From Sphingobacteriia bacterium (GTDB lineage: Bacteria > Bacteroidota > Bacteroidia > Chitinophagales > Chitinophagaceae), in assembly GCA_947452295.1 (NCBI GenBank), contig CANGCK010000017.1:1-58901 (forward strand): 58,901 bases of DNA. The letters are read 5' to 3'. Below are positions 8,915 to 18,717 of this stretch, piece by piece; the first letter of the stretch is position 1, and each line of letters opens with the position of its first letter. The position numbers and the translations under genes were made by a program. The notes beneath the pieces are model-generated. The model made no database searches, had not been told where the DNA came from, and saw only the letters and a program-made list of their open reading frames with translations.

Positions 8915-9280
8915 CTATTCGTTATTTAAAGCTTTATTTATTGCTTTTAATAAATCTACACTTTTAAAAGGTTTAAATAAATAATCATGCGCACCCAAGG
9001 ACATACCAGTTTTTAAATCTGTATGTTGTGCTTTTGCTGTTAAAAAAATCAGCGGTATATCTATTCCTTCCTTTCTGATTTTTGCTAAAAATGTAAATCC
9101 ATCCATCACTGGCATCATAACATCACAAAGAATTATATCTGGTTGAAATGTTGAAATCTTATCAATGCCATCTTCACCATTTACTGCCACTTCTGGAAAA
9201 AAATCACTCAATTCAAGAATTGTTTTTAATGATTCTCTAATGTCTCTTTCATCTTCTATGACTAATACTTTGTTGTTCAT
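8915..9280 (-). CDS. Single-domain response regulator
   Basis: This 121-residue receiver has no output domain. It has Asp10, phospho-acceptor Asp53 (ILCDVMMPVMDG), Thr81 and Lys103 (FKPFK), so phosphorylation should be intact. Its ATG overlaps the TGA of the upstream kinase gene by four bases (9277-9280), the classic sign of translational coupling and of a cognate pair. With no DNA-binding domain it probably passes phosphate on or acts by protein contact. Confidence 0.9.
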   Translation of the reverse strand: MNNKVLVIEDERDIRESLKTILELSDFFPEVAVNGEDGIDKISTFQPDIILCDVMMPVMDGFTFLAKIRKEGIDIPLIFLTAKAQHTDLKTGMSLGAHDYLFKPFKSVDLLKAINKALNNE

Positions 9281-11187
9281 TTCTTACCTTTATTTTCAAT
9301 CTGATAGGGAAATTTTATACAAATTATTGTTCCTTCATTTAATTTACTTCTTAAGGTTTTTAATCCTTTATGCTGTGCTGTGAAAAATTCAATTGTCATT
9401 AATCCAAGTCCTGTACCTTCAATGTCTCCAACGTTACTTCCCCTTACAAATGGGCTGCAAATTTGTTTTTGATCTTCACTGCTTATTCCAATGCCCGAAT
9501 CAACTACTGTTAAATACCAAAATTTTTCAGAAAATCTAATTCTTAATTTAGGCGCTATTGATGAAGTTGGAGAATATTTAAATGCGTTGTTTAATAAATT
9601 GATTAAAATATGTCTGAGCATTGACTCATCAAACAATATTTTTCTACATCTGCCTTTGTATTCAACTGTTATATTTCTACCATCTCTCCAAGGTAAAAAC
9701 ATTTCCTCTACTAAATTCTTTACCAATAATTTTACATCTACGTCAACAAGATTGGCCATAATTTTCCCGGACTCAATCTTGCTTACCAATAAAAACTCAT
9801 TCATTAAATGAGTCATTTTATCTACTTGGTCAGTAATTCTTGTTAAATATGTTTTTTCAAAAGAAAACTCTTTGTCTACAATTCGATCATATTTCATTTC
9901 CATTATTTCTACACTCGATAAAATAATAGAAAGTGGAATACGTAATTCATGCGAAACCATAGTCATGAAGTTGGTTTTCAATTCGCTTAACTTACGTTCT
10001 TTACTTGCAGCAGTTAATAATTCTTGTTCAGCAGTTAATTGATCGGTGATGTCTAAAAATAATACTGCATAAAAATGAGCCGAAGAGGTTGGCTGAGTAA
10101 AGCGGTTAATGTAATACCGATATTTCCTCTCTTCTTGGTTTTCATGAACAATCGTAGCTCTTGTATCATGTGTAACTGTTGTATGTAATCCTTTGGTAAA
10201 TAATGCTAAATATTCTAAAAATCCTTCTCCTCCCTGTTTTAAGTGTTCTGCTATATTATTACCTACTACAAATCTTCTAGAAATACCTGTAAGTTGTCGC
10301 CAATATGGATTTAAGTAAACTACATTTCCTTGTCCATCCACAATAATAATTAGCTTTTCAATAGAATCTATCAAATTCATCAGATTTTTAAAATTCTGAT
10401 AGATTGCTTCTTCACCTTTTCTTAATTGTGTAATATCAAAACCGTACGTAATAAAATATTCTACTTTGTTTGATTTAGAAAGAATTGGTGTAAACCTTCT
10501 TAAATAGTGAATTTTTTTATTTTCATTATTCACTATTACTTCTTCAAAATCTACTGTTTTTTTGTGTAGTACCGCCTCATTAAATTTTTCTTTACGGCGC
10601 ATTGCTACTGCCTGGTCTTTATTGAATTTCTCGGCATATTCTAAGTCATCCTTACCTATTATCCAATTTTGATCATCATAATAACTTAAACCAGCCTTAT
10701 TGATAAACAAATATTTTTGCGAACTATCTAACAATGAAATGTCTTCATGAATTTTATTCATGATGTTTTCATAAAAATATTGCTGATTGCTTAAATCTGT
10801 TAATGATTTTGAATTAGTATATACCCCTTTTTTAAAGCGCCATAAATACGATACCAGCTTTCCATCTTCAATATTAGGCGTAAAATCTCTATAGTATACA
10901 GTAGAATCTTTCAAAATAACTTCATCATCTTGTACTTTTTCTGCATTAGAAACAGTTGATTCGATCCTGGAGAAATAATATGGCGGGTTTAAAAATAAAT
11001 CTGCTATGCTTTTTGCAAATACAAATGAATCCTTTCCAAATAAGGTATCGGGTGTATCTGTACATTTAAATAAATCACAAAAGGCTTGATTTACATATAT
11101 TATTTTATGCGCAATCGTTTCAAATAGAATGGGGTCTTCATTTGAATTTAATAAAAATAATAACTCGTTTTGGTTTAATGTATTCAT
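9277..11187 (-). CDS. Cytoplasmic multi-PAS histidine kinase
   Basis: The 636-residue kinase has no transmembrane helix. Three PAS-like regions are visible: about 10-115, 138-255 (ends ITYGFDITQL) and 265-388 (VVYLNPYWRQLTGISRR, ends LFLDITDQ). HisKA follows with His413 in SHELRIP, then the catalytic domain with N-box Asn533/534 (NNAFKYS), Asp563 (DSGIG) and GTGLGL at 591-596. Ile417 replaces the Thr/Asn normally at the fourth position after the His, a residue linked to phosphatase activity in HisKA kinases. The gene is translationally coupled to the receiver at 8915. Confidence 0.88.
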   Translation of the reverse strand: MNTLNQNELLFLLNSNEDPILFETIAHKIIYVNQAFCDLFKCTDTPDTLFGKDSFVFAKSIADLFLNPPYYFSRIESTVSNAEKVQDDEVILKDSTVYYRDFTPNIEDGKLVSYLWRFKKGVYTNSKSLTDLSNQQYFYENIMNKIHEDISLLDSSQKYLFINKAGLSYYDDQNWIIGKDDLEYAEKFNKDQAVAMRRKEKFNEAVLHKKTVDFEEVIVNNENKKIHYLRRFTPILSKSNKVEYFITYGFDITQLRKGEEAIYQNFKNLMNLIDSIEKLIIIVDGQGNVVYLNPYWRQLTGISRRFVVGNNIAEHLKQGGEGFLEYLALFTKGLHTTVTHDTRATIVHENQEERKYRYYINRFTQPTSSAHFYAVLFLDITDQLTAEQELLTAASKERKLSELKTNFMTMVSHELRIPLSIILSSVEIMEMKYDRIVDKEFSFEKTYLTRITDQVDKMTHLMNEFLLVSKIESGKIMANLVDVDVKLLVKNLVEEMFLPWRDGRNITVEYKGRCRKILFDESMLRHILINLLNNAFKYSPTSSIAPKLRIRFSEKFWYLTVVDSGIGISSEDQKQICSPFVRGSNVGDIEGTGLGLMTIEFFTAQHKGLKTLRSKLNEGTIICIKFPYQIENKGKK

Positions 11188-11327
11188 GTAATACTAACTT
11201 ATCAAGGATATTTTAATTAATTTTTCGCTAATATTTTCATGAAATGCATATAAAATAGGTTTTTTAGTCATGTTTTTTCATGAATATCAGATAAACGAAA
11301 TTAATTAATATATTTCAATAATAGTTA

Positions 11328-12791
11328 TTACTTTTTAAGTTTTACTGTAATTAAGTTGTCAAATTGTTGCAAACTGAGCTGTTTTGCTATAATTCTCTTG
11401 TCTGCATCAAGTAAATAGAGTGTTGGCGTCTTAAAAATGTCATACAATTGCCTAAAATTTGGTTTTCCTGCGCGTTCTTCAGCCAATCGATCTTCTTTTA
11501 ATTGATGAACCTGAATCCACTCTTTGGGCAGCTTTTTATCGGCAATAAATTTTTTCCATGCCGGCACCTCTTTTTCATTCACATTCACCGAAAATATAGT
11601 TACCCCTAATGCTTTCCATTTTGCCTTGTAAATAGAGTCTATTTGCGGTACTTCTTCTTTACAATGGCCGCAGGTAGGATCCCAAAAAGCTACCAATGTA
11701 AAGGGCGCTTTTACATTATACAAGGATACATTTTTGCCAGTTGTATCTGTTAGATTTAATGCTGGAGCAGCTAGACCCAACTGATTGGCCATCATACTAT
11801 AAGCACGCTCTGTAATTGTTTTACGGGATGCAGGATTTAATAAAATGGTATCTCCTTTTGCATAATAATTCTCAAATAAATACACAAATACTTTGTCTTG
11901 GCCCATGTATTCCGGATTAATGTATTTATTGGTAAACTTGGTTAATAAATACGGATATATTTCTTTACCAGCCCTTGCCGATAGTAACATATAGTTAACT
12001 TCTGCAATAATTGAGTCGGGATCAGGAGACACATAATATTTATAATATTCATCTACTTTAGATTCAAAAAAGGGTGTTCTTAATATTCTATCGTCATTAA
12101 AAGCTACATCATCCCAATAATGCTCTTTTACAAAACGGTAAGGATAGGTGGAGTCGGCCTTGCCATTTACTATTGGAATTGCTGGCGCTGTAGGTCTTTT
12201 CATGGTATTGAACAAAGTGGTCAATAAAGAGTTAGGGTGGGATTGGGCAATTCCTTCTCTATATTTTTCCATTTGCTGCTCTATTTTTATGAGCTCATCC
12301 CTGAATTTTGTGGAGTCTGCCTTTGTTTTAGCCGCTTTGTATTCAGCCTCCAGCTGCATTCTTAATTTACCCTTCTCGGTAGAGAAAGCGGTGTATTGCT
12401 TAAATAAGTCATTATCTAATGATCCGGTTGTAAAGGCTTTTTCTTTATTTGCAGTATCCCCAGTGATACTAAATTGTTGCTTGTCATCCATTAACACCTC
12501 AAACTGTAGGGTATAATTGGGTGAAACCACAAAATATATACCACCGGTTAGTTTTTTATTGCCTTTAAAAACCCCCTTACTATTGGCATCTAACCGGGTA
12601 GAATCTACCAGCGTCATAGACTTTCCAAAATAACTTCCAATATAAACCGTACAGTTTGTTAACGGTTGGAGTGTAATTGGAATATTGTAACCGGCAGTGG
12701 CAGCGGTTGAATTCTTTACTAAAGAAGGTTTTTGAGCCTTCCCTTGCATAAATGATGCTAAAACAAGTACATTGATCAGTAAAAAACGCAT
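11328..12791 (-). CDS. Exported TlpA-type thiol-disulfide oxidoreductase
   Basis: The product has 487 residues from the ATG at 12791, whose start is a good signal peptide (MRFLLINVLVLASFMQGKAQ). Upstream in-frame starts would place a non-signal sequence first. An N-terminal beta region (about 36-130) resembles DUF4369 and a helical middle (about 200-330) resembles DUF5106. The C-terminal thioredoxin fold (about 338-487) carries the redox motif CGHC at 374-377 within FWDPTCGHCKEE. Such periplasmic proteins reduce or maintain thiols of exported proteins and cytochromes. It is divergent from rlmD with 54 bp between starts. Confidence 0.88.
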   Translation of the reverse strand: MRFLLINVLVLASFMQGKAQKPSLVKNSTAATAGYNIPITLQPLTNCTVYIGSYFGKSMTLVDSTRLDANSKGVFKGNKKLTGGIYFVVSPNYTLQFEVLMDDKQQFSITGDTANKEKAFTTGSLDNDLFKQYTAFSTEKGKLRMQLEAEYKAAKTKADSTKFRDELIKIEQQMEKYREGIAQSHPNSLLTTLFNTMKRPTAPAIPIVNGKADSTYPYRFVKEHYWDDVAFNDDRILRTPFFESKVDEYYKYYVSPDPDSIIAEVNYMLLSARAGKEIYPYLLTKFTNKYINPEYMGQDKVFVYLFENYYAKGDTILLNPASRKTITERAYSMMANQLGLAAPALNLTDTTGKNVSLYNVKAPFTLVAFWDPTCGHCKEEVPQIDSIYKAKWKALGVTIFSVNVNEKEVPAWKKFIADKKLPKEWIQVHQLKEDRLAEERAGKPNFRQLYDIFKTPTLYLLDADKRIIAKQLSLQQFDNLITVKLKK

Positions 12792-12832
12792 AAACTTAAA
12801 TTGTTGGATAAAAATAAGTAAATAAACGAGCT

Positions 12833-12840
12833 TACCTTTG
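12833..12840 (+). promoter_or_regulatory. Possible -7 box of the rlmD operon
   Basis: TACCTTTG matches TAnnTTTG and lies 5 bases before the GTG of rlmD. A TTG lies upstream at 12801-12803 but about 29 bases away, wider than usual. If used, the operon mRNA would be essentially leaderless. Confidence 0.35.
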
Positions 12841-12845
12841 TTAAA

Positions 12846-14270
12846 GTGAGAAAGCAAAAAAAAATAATTGTACTTGAAAAAGTATTGGTACAAGATTACG
12901 CTGCCGAAGGCAGATCTTTAGCCCGTGTAGAGGGTAAAGTAGTATTTATTGAAGGGGCCGTACCTGGCGATGTGGTTGATGTTCAGCTGACTAAAAATAA
13001 ATCAGACTGGGCAGAGGGCTATGTTGTAAATACCCACGAGTTATCGGCCGATAGGGTACAGCCTTTTTGTGAACATTTTGGTGTATGCGGTGGCTGTCAA
13101 TGGCAAATGTTGCCCTATGAAAAACAACTTTTTTATAAGAATAAACAGGTAACCGATAACCTTACCCGTATTGCCAAGGTAAATTTACCGCCCATTGCGC
13201 CAATTGTAGGTGCCAATAAAACCGATAAGTATCGCAACAAAATGGAATACACATTTGCCACCCGCAAATACATTCCTACAGAAGAATTTAGAAAAATGAA
13301 GGCTGCCGGTGTAGACTTCAACAGCCAGCCCGGCGCCGCTGGTTTTCATGTGCGTGGTTTCTTCGACAAAGTAGTTGAAATAGACACCTGCCATTTACAA
13401 CATGAGCCTACCAATCTAATCAGAAAAACCATTGCTGCCTTTGTAATTGACAATGATTTACCCTTCTACGACATAAAAAAACACACCGGTTGGATAAGAA
13501 ACCTACTGATTAGAAACAGCACATTGGGTGAATTAATGGTAAATGTGGTAATTGCTTATGAAGAAGAACATTTTCGTGTTAAGCTACTAGATCTTTTATT
13601 ACAGAAGTTTCCCGAAATTACCACTTTACTCTATACTATTAATAGTAAAAAGAACGATAGCCTCTACGACCAACATCCTATTACTTATTTTGGGAAAGGG
13701 TATATTATGGAGCAATTAGAAGACCTTCGATTTAAAATCAGTCCGAAATCTTTTTTTCAGACCAATACCCTTCAGGCCGAAAAATTATATTCGATAACAC
13801 GAGCGTTTGCCGAACTAAATGGCAGCCAACTTGTATATGATTTGTACTGTGGAACCGGAAGTATTGGGCTTTTTATAAGTAAAGACGCTAAAAAACTAGT
13901 GGGGGTAGAAGTGGTGGCAGATGCCATTGAAGATGCTAAAGAAAATGCGGCGCTAAACAATGTACAGCATGCCTCATTTTTTGCAGGAGATGTAATTGAT
14001 ATTTGTGATGATGCGTTTTTTGCAGCACATGGTAAACCAGATGTGGTAATTACCGACCCTCCAAGAGCTGGTATGCACGAAAAACTGATCAAAAAGCTGT
14101 TGGAAATTGCCGCTCCTACTGTTGTTTATGTAAGTTGTAACCCTGCTACACAAGCAAGAGACCTTGGATTGTTGAGTGAAAAATATATTGTAACCCGTAT
14201 TCAACCGGTAGATATGTTTCCGCATACACTTCATATAGAAAACGTTGTACAATTGAAACTAATTCAATAA
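12846..14270 (+). CDS. rlmD: 23S rRNA (uracil-5)-methyltransferase RlmD
   Basis: This SAM-dependent enzyme methylates U1939 of 23S rRNA. It has 474 residues from a GTG start, chosen because the TRAM domain follows at once (EGRSLARVEG, GAVPGDVV). The iron-sulfur cysteines are in CEHFGVCGGCQW and a later IDTCHLQ. The SAM fold shows YDLYCGTGSIGLF, the DPPRAGMHEKL motif, and the catalytic cysteine in YVSCNPATQARDL. It opens a five-gene operon, with one base between its stop and the first rhomboid gene. A related RumA/TrmA-type specificity is possible. Confidence 0.9.
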   Translation: MRKQKKIIVLEKVLVQDYAAEGRSLARVEGKVVFIEGAVPGDVVDVQLTKNKSDWAEGYVVNTHELSADRVQPFCEHFGVCGGCQWQMLPYEKQLFYKNKQVTDNLTRIAKVNLPPIAPIVGANKTDKYRNKMEYTFATRKYIPTEEFRKMKAAGVDFNSQPGAAGFHVRGFFDKVVEIDTCHLQHEPTNLIRKTIAAFVIDNDLPFYDIKKHTGWIRNLLIRNSTLGELMVNVVIAYEEEHFRVKLLDLLLQKFPEITTLLYTINSKKNDSLYDQHPITYFGKGYIMEQLEDLRFKISPKSFFQTNTLQAEKLYSITRAFAELNGSQLVYDLYCGTGSIGLFISKDAKKLVGVEVVADAIEDAKENAALNNVQHASFFAGDVIDICDDAFFAAHGKPDVVITDPPRAGMHEKLIKKLLEIAAPTVVYVSCNPATQARDLGLLSEKYIVTRIQPVDMFPHTLHIENVVQLKLIQ

Positions 14271-14271
14271 C

Positions 14272-15114
14272 ATGACAGAATTTAGACCAAGTAGATTTGA
14301 GATATTACCCACTGTGGTGAAGAACCTATTAATAATTAATGGATTGTTCTTTTTAGCACAAAACACCCTTTCGGGGCCTATGGGCTTTGTTGATTTAGAA
14401 GAAATTTTTGCCCTACATGGCTGGCAAAGTCCATTATTTAGACCTTGGCAATTAATAACACACCTTTTTTTACATGGCGATTTTGGGCATATTCTTGGTA
14501 ATATGTTTGCCCTTTGGATGTTTGGGTCTGTATTGGAAAACATTTGGGGTTCTAAAAGATTTCTTACTTTTTACCTCATTTGTGGACTAGGTGCGGCTTT
14601 CATTCACCTGGTTTCTTTAAGTTATGAATTTATACCCCTTACACATGCGTATGAAGCAGTTATCAATGCTCAACAACAAGGTGGAAGTACTTTATCTAAT
14701 GCAATTATTCAATTTGTTGACAAATACCACCTTAGTTACGAACATCACCAAGAAGTGATGAATCAACTAAAACTACATCCCAATGATGTAGCATTTACCA
14801 ATAATTTTTTAGAGTCAATATCCTCTTTTTATCAAAGTAAAATTAACACAGCCACAGTTGGTGCCAGTGGTGCAATTTTTGGAATATTAGCTGCATTTGT
14901 TTACTTGTTTCCAAACACCTATATCTATGTATATTTTTTAGTACCTATCAAAGCTAAATGGATTGGCATTATCTATTTTTCGTATGAAGTGTTTTTTGCT
15001 TTGCAAAATTCTGCAGGTGATAATGTTGCTAGATGGGCTCATATTGGTGGAGCAATTGTTGGTCTATTGATTGTTATGACTTGGAATAAAAATAATAAAA
15101 AAACGTTTTATTAA
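14272..15114 (+). CDS. Rhomboid intramembrane serine protease
   Basis: This 280-residue polytopic membrane protease cleaves transmembrane substrates. The catalytic features are intact: His73 and Asn77 of the oxyanion region (HILGN), nucleophile Ser199 in GASGAIFG, and His257 in WAHIGGA. A soluble insertion of about 80 residues (about 118-195) sits between the second transmembrane region and the serine helix, common in Bacteroidota rhomboids. It lies one base after rlmD and one base before a second rhomboid-fold gene, so the three are almost certainly co-transcribed. Substrates are unknown. Confidence 0.92.
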   Translation: MTEFRPSRFEILPTVVKNLLIINGLFFLAQNTLSGPMGFVDLEEIFALHGWQSPLFRPWQLITHLFLHGDFGHILGNMFALWMFGSVLENIWGSKRFLTFYLICGLGAAFIHLVSLSYEFIPLTHAYEAVINAQQQGGSTLSNAIIQFVDKYHLSYEHHQEVMNQLKLHPNDVAFTNNFLESISSFYQSKINTATVGASGAIFGILAAFVYLFPNTYIYVYFLVPIKAKWIGIIYFSYEVFFALQNSAGDNVARWAHIGGAIVGLLIVMTWNKNNKKTFY

Positions 15115-15115
15115 A

Positions 15116-16033
15116 ATGGATAGTGGAATGTATAAATCGCCCAAAAGAATTCTATTAGGACAAGACAATAACGCATTGGTATTTTTATTTGCCATTAATG
15201 CATTGGTATTTGTATTAATTAATTTTATAAAAATTGTTTACTACCTAACCGATATTCCATTAGAACTTTTTTATCAGCAAATTTTACACTGGTTTACACT
15301 TCCTGCTGTTCCTGCCATTTTTTTCACGAGGCCTTGGACACTTTTAAGCTTTATGTTTACCCACTATAGCTTTTGGCATCTTTTTTCCAGTATGATGTGG
15401 CTTTGGGCTTTTGGATTTATTTTACAAGATCTTGCCGGTAATAACAAACTCATTCCTATTTATTTATATGGAGGGGTAATAGGGGGGGTGATTTTTGTAC
15501 TTTGTAATAACCTTTTTCCGGGATTAGAAAAAAACATATTGATTACCGCCCCTATGTTAGGTAGCGGCACTGCTGTGATGGCTGTAGCAATTGCTACTAC
15601 TACACTTACGCCAGGGTATAGAATTTTTCCACAAATAAATGGGGGTATTCCTTTATGGGTGCTTACTATTATTTATGTGGCGCTAAACTTTACTTCCTTT
15701 TCTGGGGGTAATTTAGCAATTGCTGCAGCACATTTAGGCGCGGCGGCAATGGGATTTGTTTTTATAAAACAATTACAAGTAGGAAATGATTGGGGTAGTT
15801 GGATGATTCGCCTGTTTTACTGGGTAGATGATTTATTTAGTCCAGAAAAAAAACACAGCAAAAACAACAAAAACTTTTATCGTGCATCTCGCAAGCCATT
15901 CGAAAAAATTGCCCGTCAATCTCAACAAAAATTAAATGATATATTAGATAAGATTAATCAAAAAGGTTTTGATGCGTTAACGGATGAAGAAAAAAATTAT
16001 TTAAAAAGAGCAAGTACTGATGAAGATCTCTAA
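15116..16033 (+). CDS. Rhomboid-fold protein lacking catalytic residues (pseudoprotease)
   Basis: The 305-residue multi-pass membrane protein keeps the rhomboid layout (TRPWTLLSFMFTHYSFWHLF near 70-90; late helix AAAHLGAAAMGF with His206). The active-site block reads LGSGTAVMA at 148-156, so the position of the nucleophile in GxS is Gly151. The oxyanion Asn four residues after His88 is Ser92. The C-terminus (about 235-305) is a soluble basic tail. It follows the active rhomboid by one base and may modulate or partner it. The loss of activity is inferred from alignment by eye; a shifted use of Ser150 cannot be fully excluded. Confidence 0.82.
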   Translation: MDSGMYKSPKRILLGQDNNALVFLFAINALVFVLINFIKIVYYLTDIPLELFYQQILHWFTLPAVPAIFFTRPWTLLSFMFTHYSFWHLFSSMMWLWAFGFILQDLAGNNKLIPIYLYGGVIGGVIFVLCNNLFPGLEKNILITAPMLGSGTAVMAVAIATTTLTPGYRIFPQINGGIPLWVLTIIYVALNFTSFSGGNLAIAAAHLGAAAMGFVFIKQLQVGNDWGSWMIRLFYWVDDLFSPEKKHSKNNKNFYRASRKPFEKIARQSQQKLNDILDKINQKGFDALTDEEKNYLKRASTDEDL

Positions 16034-16085
16034 ACTTTATTGAATTCTCTCATAAGCAACAATTCGTTTTTTCGTATTTTTATTT

Positions 16086-17192
16086 ATGGCTAAAAGTTGG
16101 CTGAGAAAAACCGGCAAAAAATCTTTTATTATTTTCAATGTGATTGTTGGGTTGCTATTTTTAATTGCAGCCTTGTCGCCATTTATTAATCCCGCTAATT
16201 GGTGGCTACATGGTTTTTTGGCATTAATTACGCCTTTTATTATTGTAGTACTTCTTTTACTAATGTTTACTTGGCTTATTATAAGACCATATTTTGCTGT
16301 TATTCCGCTCGCTTTTTTATTAATTGGTTTTAAACAAATAAAAGTAGTGTTTGCTTGGAACATAAGTTCCGATTTTGTTAAAGCAAAAGCAAAAAATACA
16401 CTTCGCATTATTGATTGGAATATTCATGGATTTAATGGGTCTGGAGGTGTGGGTTCAGTTAAAAAAAATGTACGGCTTGAGTTGGCTGAGAGTGTATTAA
16501 AAAACAAGCCCGATATTATTTGTTTTCAGGAGTTTAACTCTGCATTGTATGAAAACAATATAGCCCTTTTCAGTAAAACACATCCCTATCATTATTTTTC
16601 AAAAGATTATTCAACAGGAAATAATGGCCATTACGCAATGGGGGTTATTATATTTTCCTCGCTACCAATTATTGATTCTGGTAGGGTTGCTTTTCCGAAT
16701 GACGAGAGTGTGATTTATGTAGATATATTAAATGGGATAGATACGATGCGTATTTTTACTACCCATCTTCAGTCCTTCAAGTTTCAAAAAGGCGATTATG
16801 AAGATATTGAGCATATAAAAGAATCGGATGCCGCGTCTATATCTGCCTCTAAAAGTATTATGCGTAAAATGAAAATTGCCTATAAAAAAAGAGGTGTTCA
16901 AGCCGATATAGTGCACAATGAGCTGGCAAAAAGCCCTCACCCAACTATTATTTGTGGAGATTTTAATGATGTGCCCAATTCTTACACCTATTTTACCATC
17001 AAACAACACCTTAAAGATGCATTTTTAGAGAAGGGTTTTGGCATTGGAAGAAGCTTTGTATCGCTATCGCCAACCTTACGCATCGATTATATTTTAGCAG
17101 ATCCAACATTTGAAGTGAATCAATTTGATATGCTAGACGAATCACTTAGTGATCATAATATGTTAATGGCTGATATTCGTTTCAAAAAATAA
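16086..17192 (+). CDS. Membrane-anchored endonuclease/exonuclease/phosphatase-family protein
   Basis: The 368-residue product has three hydrophobic helices in the first 95 residues, then an EEP domain. Family motifs are clear: RIIDWNIHGF at the start, DIICFQEF (metal-binding Glu), ICGDFNDVPNS and the terminal SDHNMLM (catalytic Asp-His). Members act on phosphodiesters or phosphomonoesters of nucleic acids, phosphoinositides or sphingolipids; the substrate here is unknown. The domain probably faces the periplasm. It sits 52 bp after the pseudo-rhomboid and 15 bp before cysS. Confidence 0.87.
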   Translation: MAKSWLRKTGKKSFIIFNVIVGLLFLIAALSPFINPANWWLHGFLALITPFIIVVLLLLMFTWLIIRPYFAVIPLAFLLIGFKQIKVVFAWNISSDFVKAKAKNTLRIIDWNIHGFNGSGGVGSVKKNVRLELAESVLKNKPDIICFQEFNSALYENNIALFSKTHPYHYFSKDYSTGNNGHYAMGVIIFSSLPIIDSGRVAFPNDESVIYVDILNGIDTMRIFTTHLQSFKFQKGDYEDIEHIKESDAASISASKSIMRKMKIAYKKRGVQADIVHNELAKSPHPTIICGDFNDVPNSYTYFTIKQHLKDAFLEKGFGIGRSFVSLSPTLRIDYILADPTFEVNQFDMLDESLSDHNMLMADIRFKK

Positions 17193-17207
17193 AATACTTT
17201 CGCAGTA

Positions 17208-18713
17208 ATGTCACTGAAATTATACAATTCACTTACCCGCCAAAAAGAAGTATTTACACCCATTAATCCGCCGTATGTAGGCATGTATGTATGTGGGCCA
17301 ACGGTGAGTGGCGAAAGCCACTTGGGTCATGCACGCCCCTTTATTACGTTTGATGTAATTTTTAGGTACTTACAGTATTTAGGCTATAAAGTTAGGTATG
17401 TAAGAAATATTACCGATGCTGGCCATTTTGAAGAAGAAGGCCGTGAGGCTGAAGATAAAATTAGCAGCAAAGCAGTTTTAGAAAAACTAGAGCCGATGGA
17501 ATTGGTGCAAAAATATACCAATTTGTATCATTGGGCTATGAGCCAGTTTAATAATTTACCTCCTAGCATAGAACCTACTGCTACAGGGCATATTGTTGAA
17601 CAGATTGAAATGATTAAAAAAATTATTGCCGATGGCTATGCTTATGAAGCCAATGGCTCCGTTTATTTTGATGTTGAAAAATACAATACCGATTTTTCGG
17701 CCAAAGGCCAGCCTTATGGCATTTTAAGTGGCAGGGTATTAGATGAGCAAATAGAGAGTACCCGAGAATTAGATAACCAGGATGAAAAAAGAAATAAAAG
17801 TGATTTTGCACTTTGGAAAAAAGCCCCTGCCGAACACATTATGCGCTGGCAAAGCCCCTGGGGAGAAGGATTTCCGGGATGGCATATTGAATGTTCGGCC
17901 ATGAGTACGAAGTATTTGGGAGAAGAGTTTGACATTCATGGCGGTGGTATGGATCTTCAATTTCCTCACCACGAATGTGAAATAGCGCAAAGCACCGTTT
18001 GTAATCATAAAATGCCCGCTCGTTATTGGCTTCATAATAATATGATTACCATTAACGGTCGTAAAATGGGTAAAAGCTACAACAACGTTATTAAACTGAG
18101 TGAACTATTTAGTGGCAATCACCCCATATTAGAGCAAGCTTATGCCCCGGCTACCGTTCGTTTCTTTATTCTTCAATCGCAATACCGAAGCACTTTAGAT
18201 TTTGGCAATGAAGCCCTACAAGGCAGTGAAAAAGCGCTTAAACGATTGATGGAGGCATTTGACTGGTTACAGCAACAAAACGATTTAGGTAGTACAGGAA
18301 CAAATATTGATACCGCTTTAGATGAAAAAGTGAATAAGTTAGTGGCAGACTTCGATACGTTTATGAATGATGACCTGAATACGGCTAAAGTAATTGCCAA
18401 TATGTTTGAATTGTTACCGGTTATTAATTCTATAAAAGATAAACATATTGCTGCTACTGCTTTACATAGCAATACGGTTGCCCTACTCAAAAAACAACTG
18501 CATACTTTTCTGATAGATATTTTTGGATTACAAATCAACAAAGCAGATAACAACGACAAACTAGATGGTGTGCTGCAATTATTAATTAATATCCGTAAAG
18601 ACGCGAAAAGTAGAAAGGACTTTGTGACCAGCGATAAAATCAGAAACGAACTAGCCGCTTTGGGTGTACAGTTAAAAGACGAAAAAGATGGAGGTATGAG
18701 TTATACTATTTAG
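17208..18713 (+). CDS. cysS: Cysteinyl-tRNA synthetase
   Basis: This class I synthetase charges tRNA-Cys. The 501 residues contain the HIGH-type motif HLGH at 38-41 and KMSKS-type KMGKS at 286-290. The cysteine-selecting zinc ligands are Cys29, Cys229 (HIECS), His254 and Glu258 (PHHECE). A helical anticodon-binding DALR domain follows and the C-terminus is complete. Length is close to the bacterial norm of about 460-500. It is the last gene of the rlmD operon and stops four bases before the convergent acylase gene. A TACTTTCG sequence upstream could be a weak internal promoter. Confidence 0.96.
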   Translation: MSLKLYNSLTRQKEVFTPINPPYVGMYVCGPTVSGESHLGHARPFITFDVIFRYLQYLGYKVRYVRNITDAGHFEEEGREAEDKISSKAVLEKLEPMELVQKYTNLYHWAMSQFNNLPPSIEPTATGHIVEQIEMIKKIIADGYAYEANGSVYFDVEKYNTDFSAKGQPYGILSGRVLDEQIESTRELDNQDEKRNKSDFALWKKAPAEHIMRWQSPWGEGFPGWHIECSAMSTKYLGEEFDIHGGGMDLQFPHHECEIAQSTVCNHKMPARYWLHNNMITINGRKMGKSYNNVIKLSELFSGNHPILEQAYAPATVRFFILQSQYRSTLDFGNEALQGSEKALKRLMEAFDWLQQQNDLGSTGTNIDTALDEKVNKLVADFDTFMNDDLNTAKVIANMFELLPVINSIKDKHIAATALHSNTVALLKKQLHTFLIDIFGLQINKADNNDKLDGVLQLLINIRKDAKSRKDFVTSDKIRNELAALGVQLKDEKDGGMSYTI

Positions 18714-18717
18714 CCTC

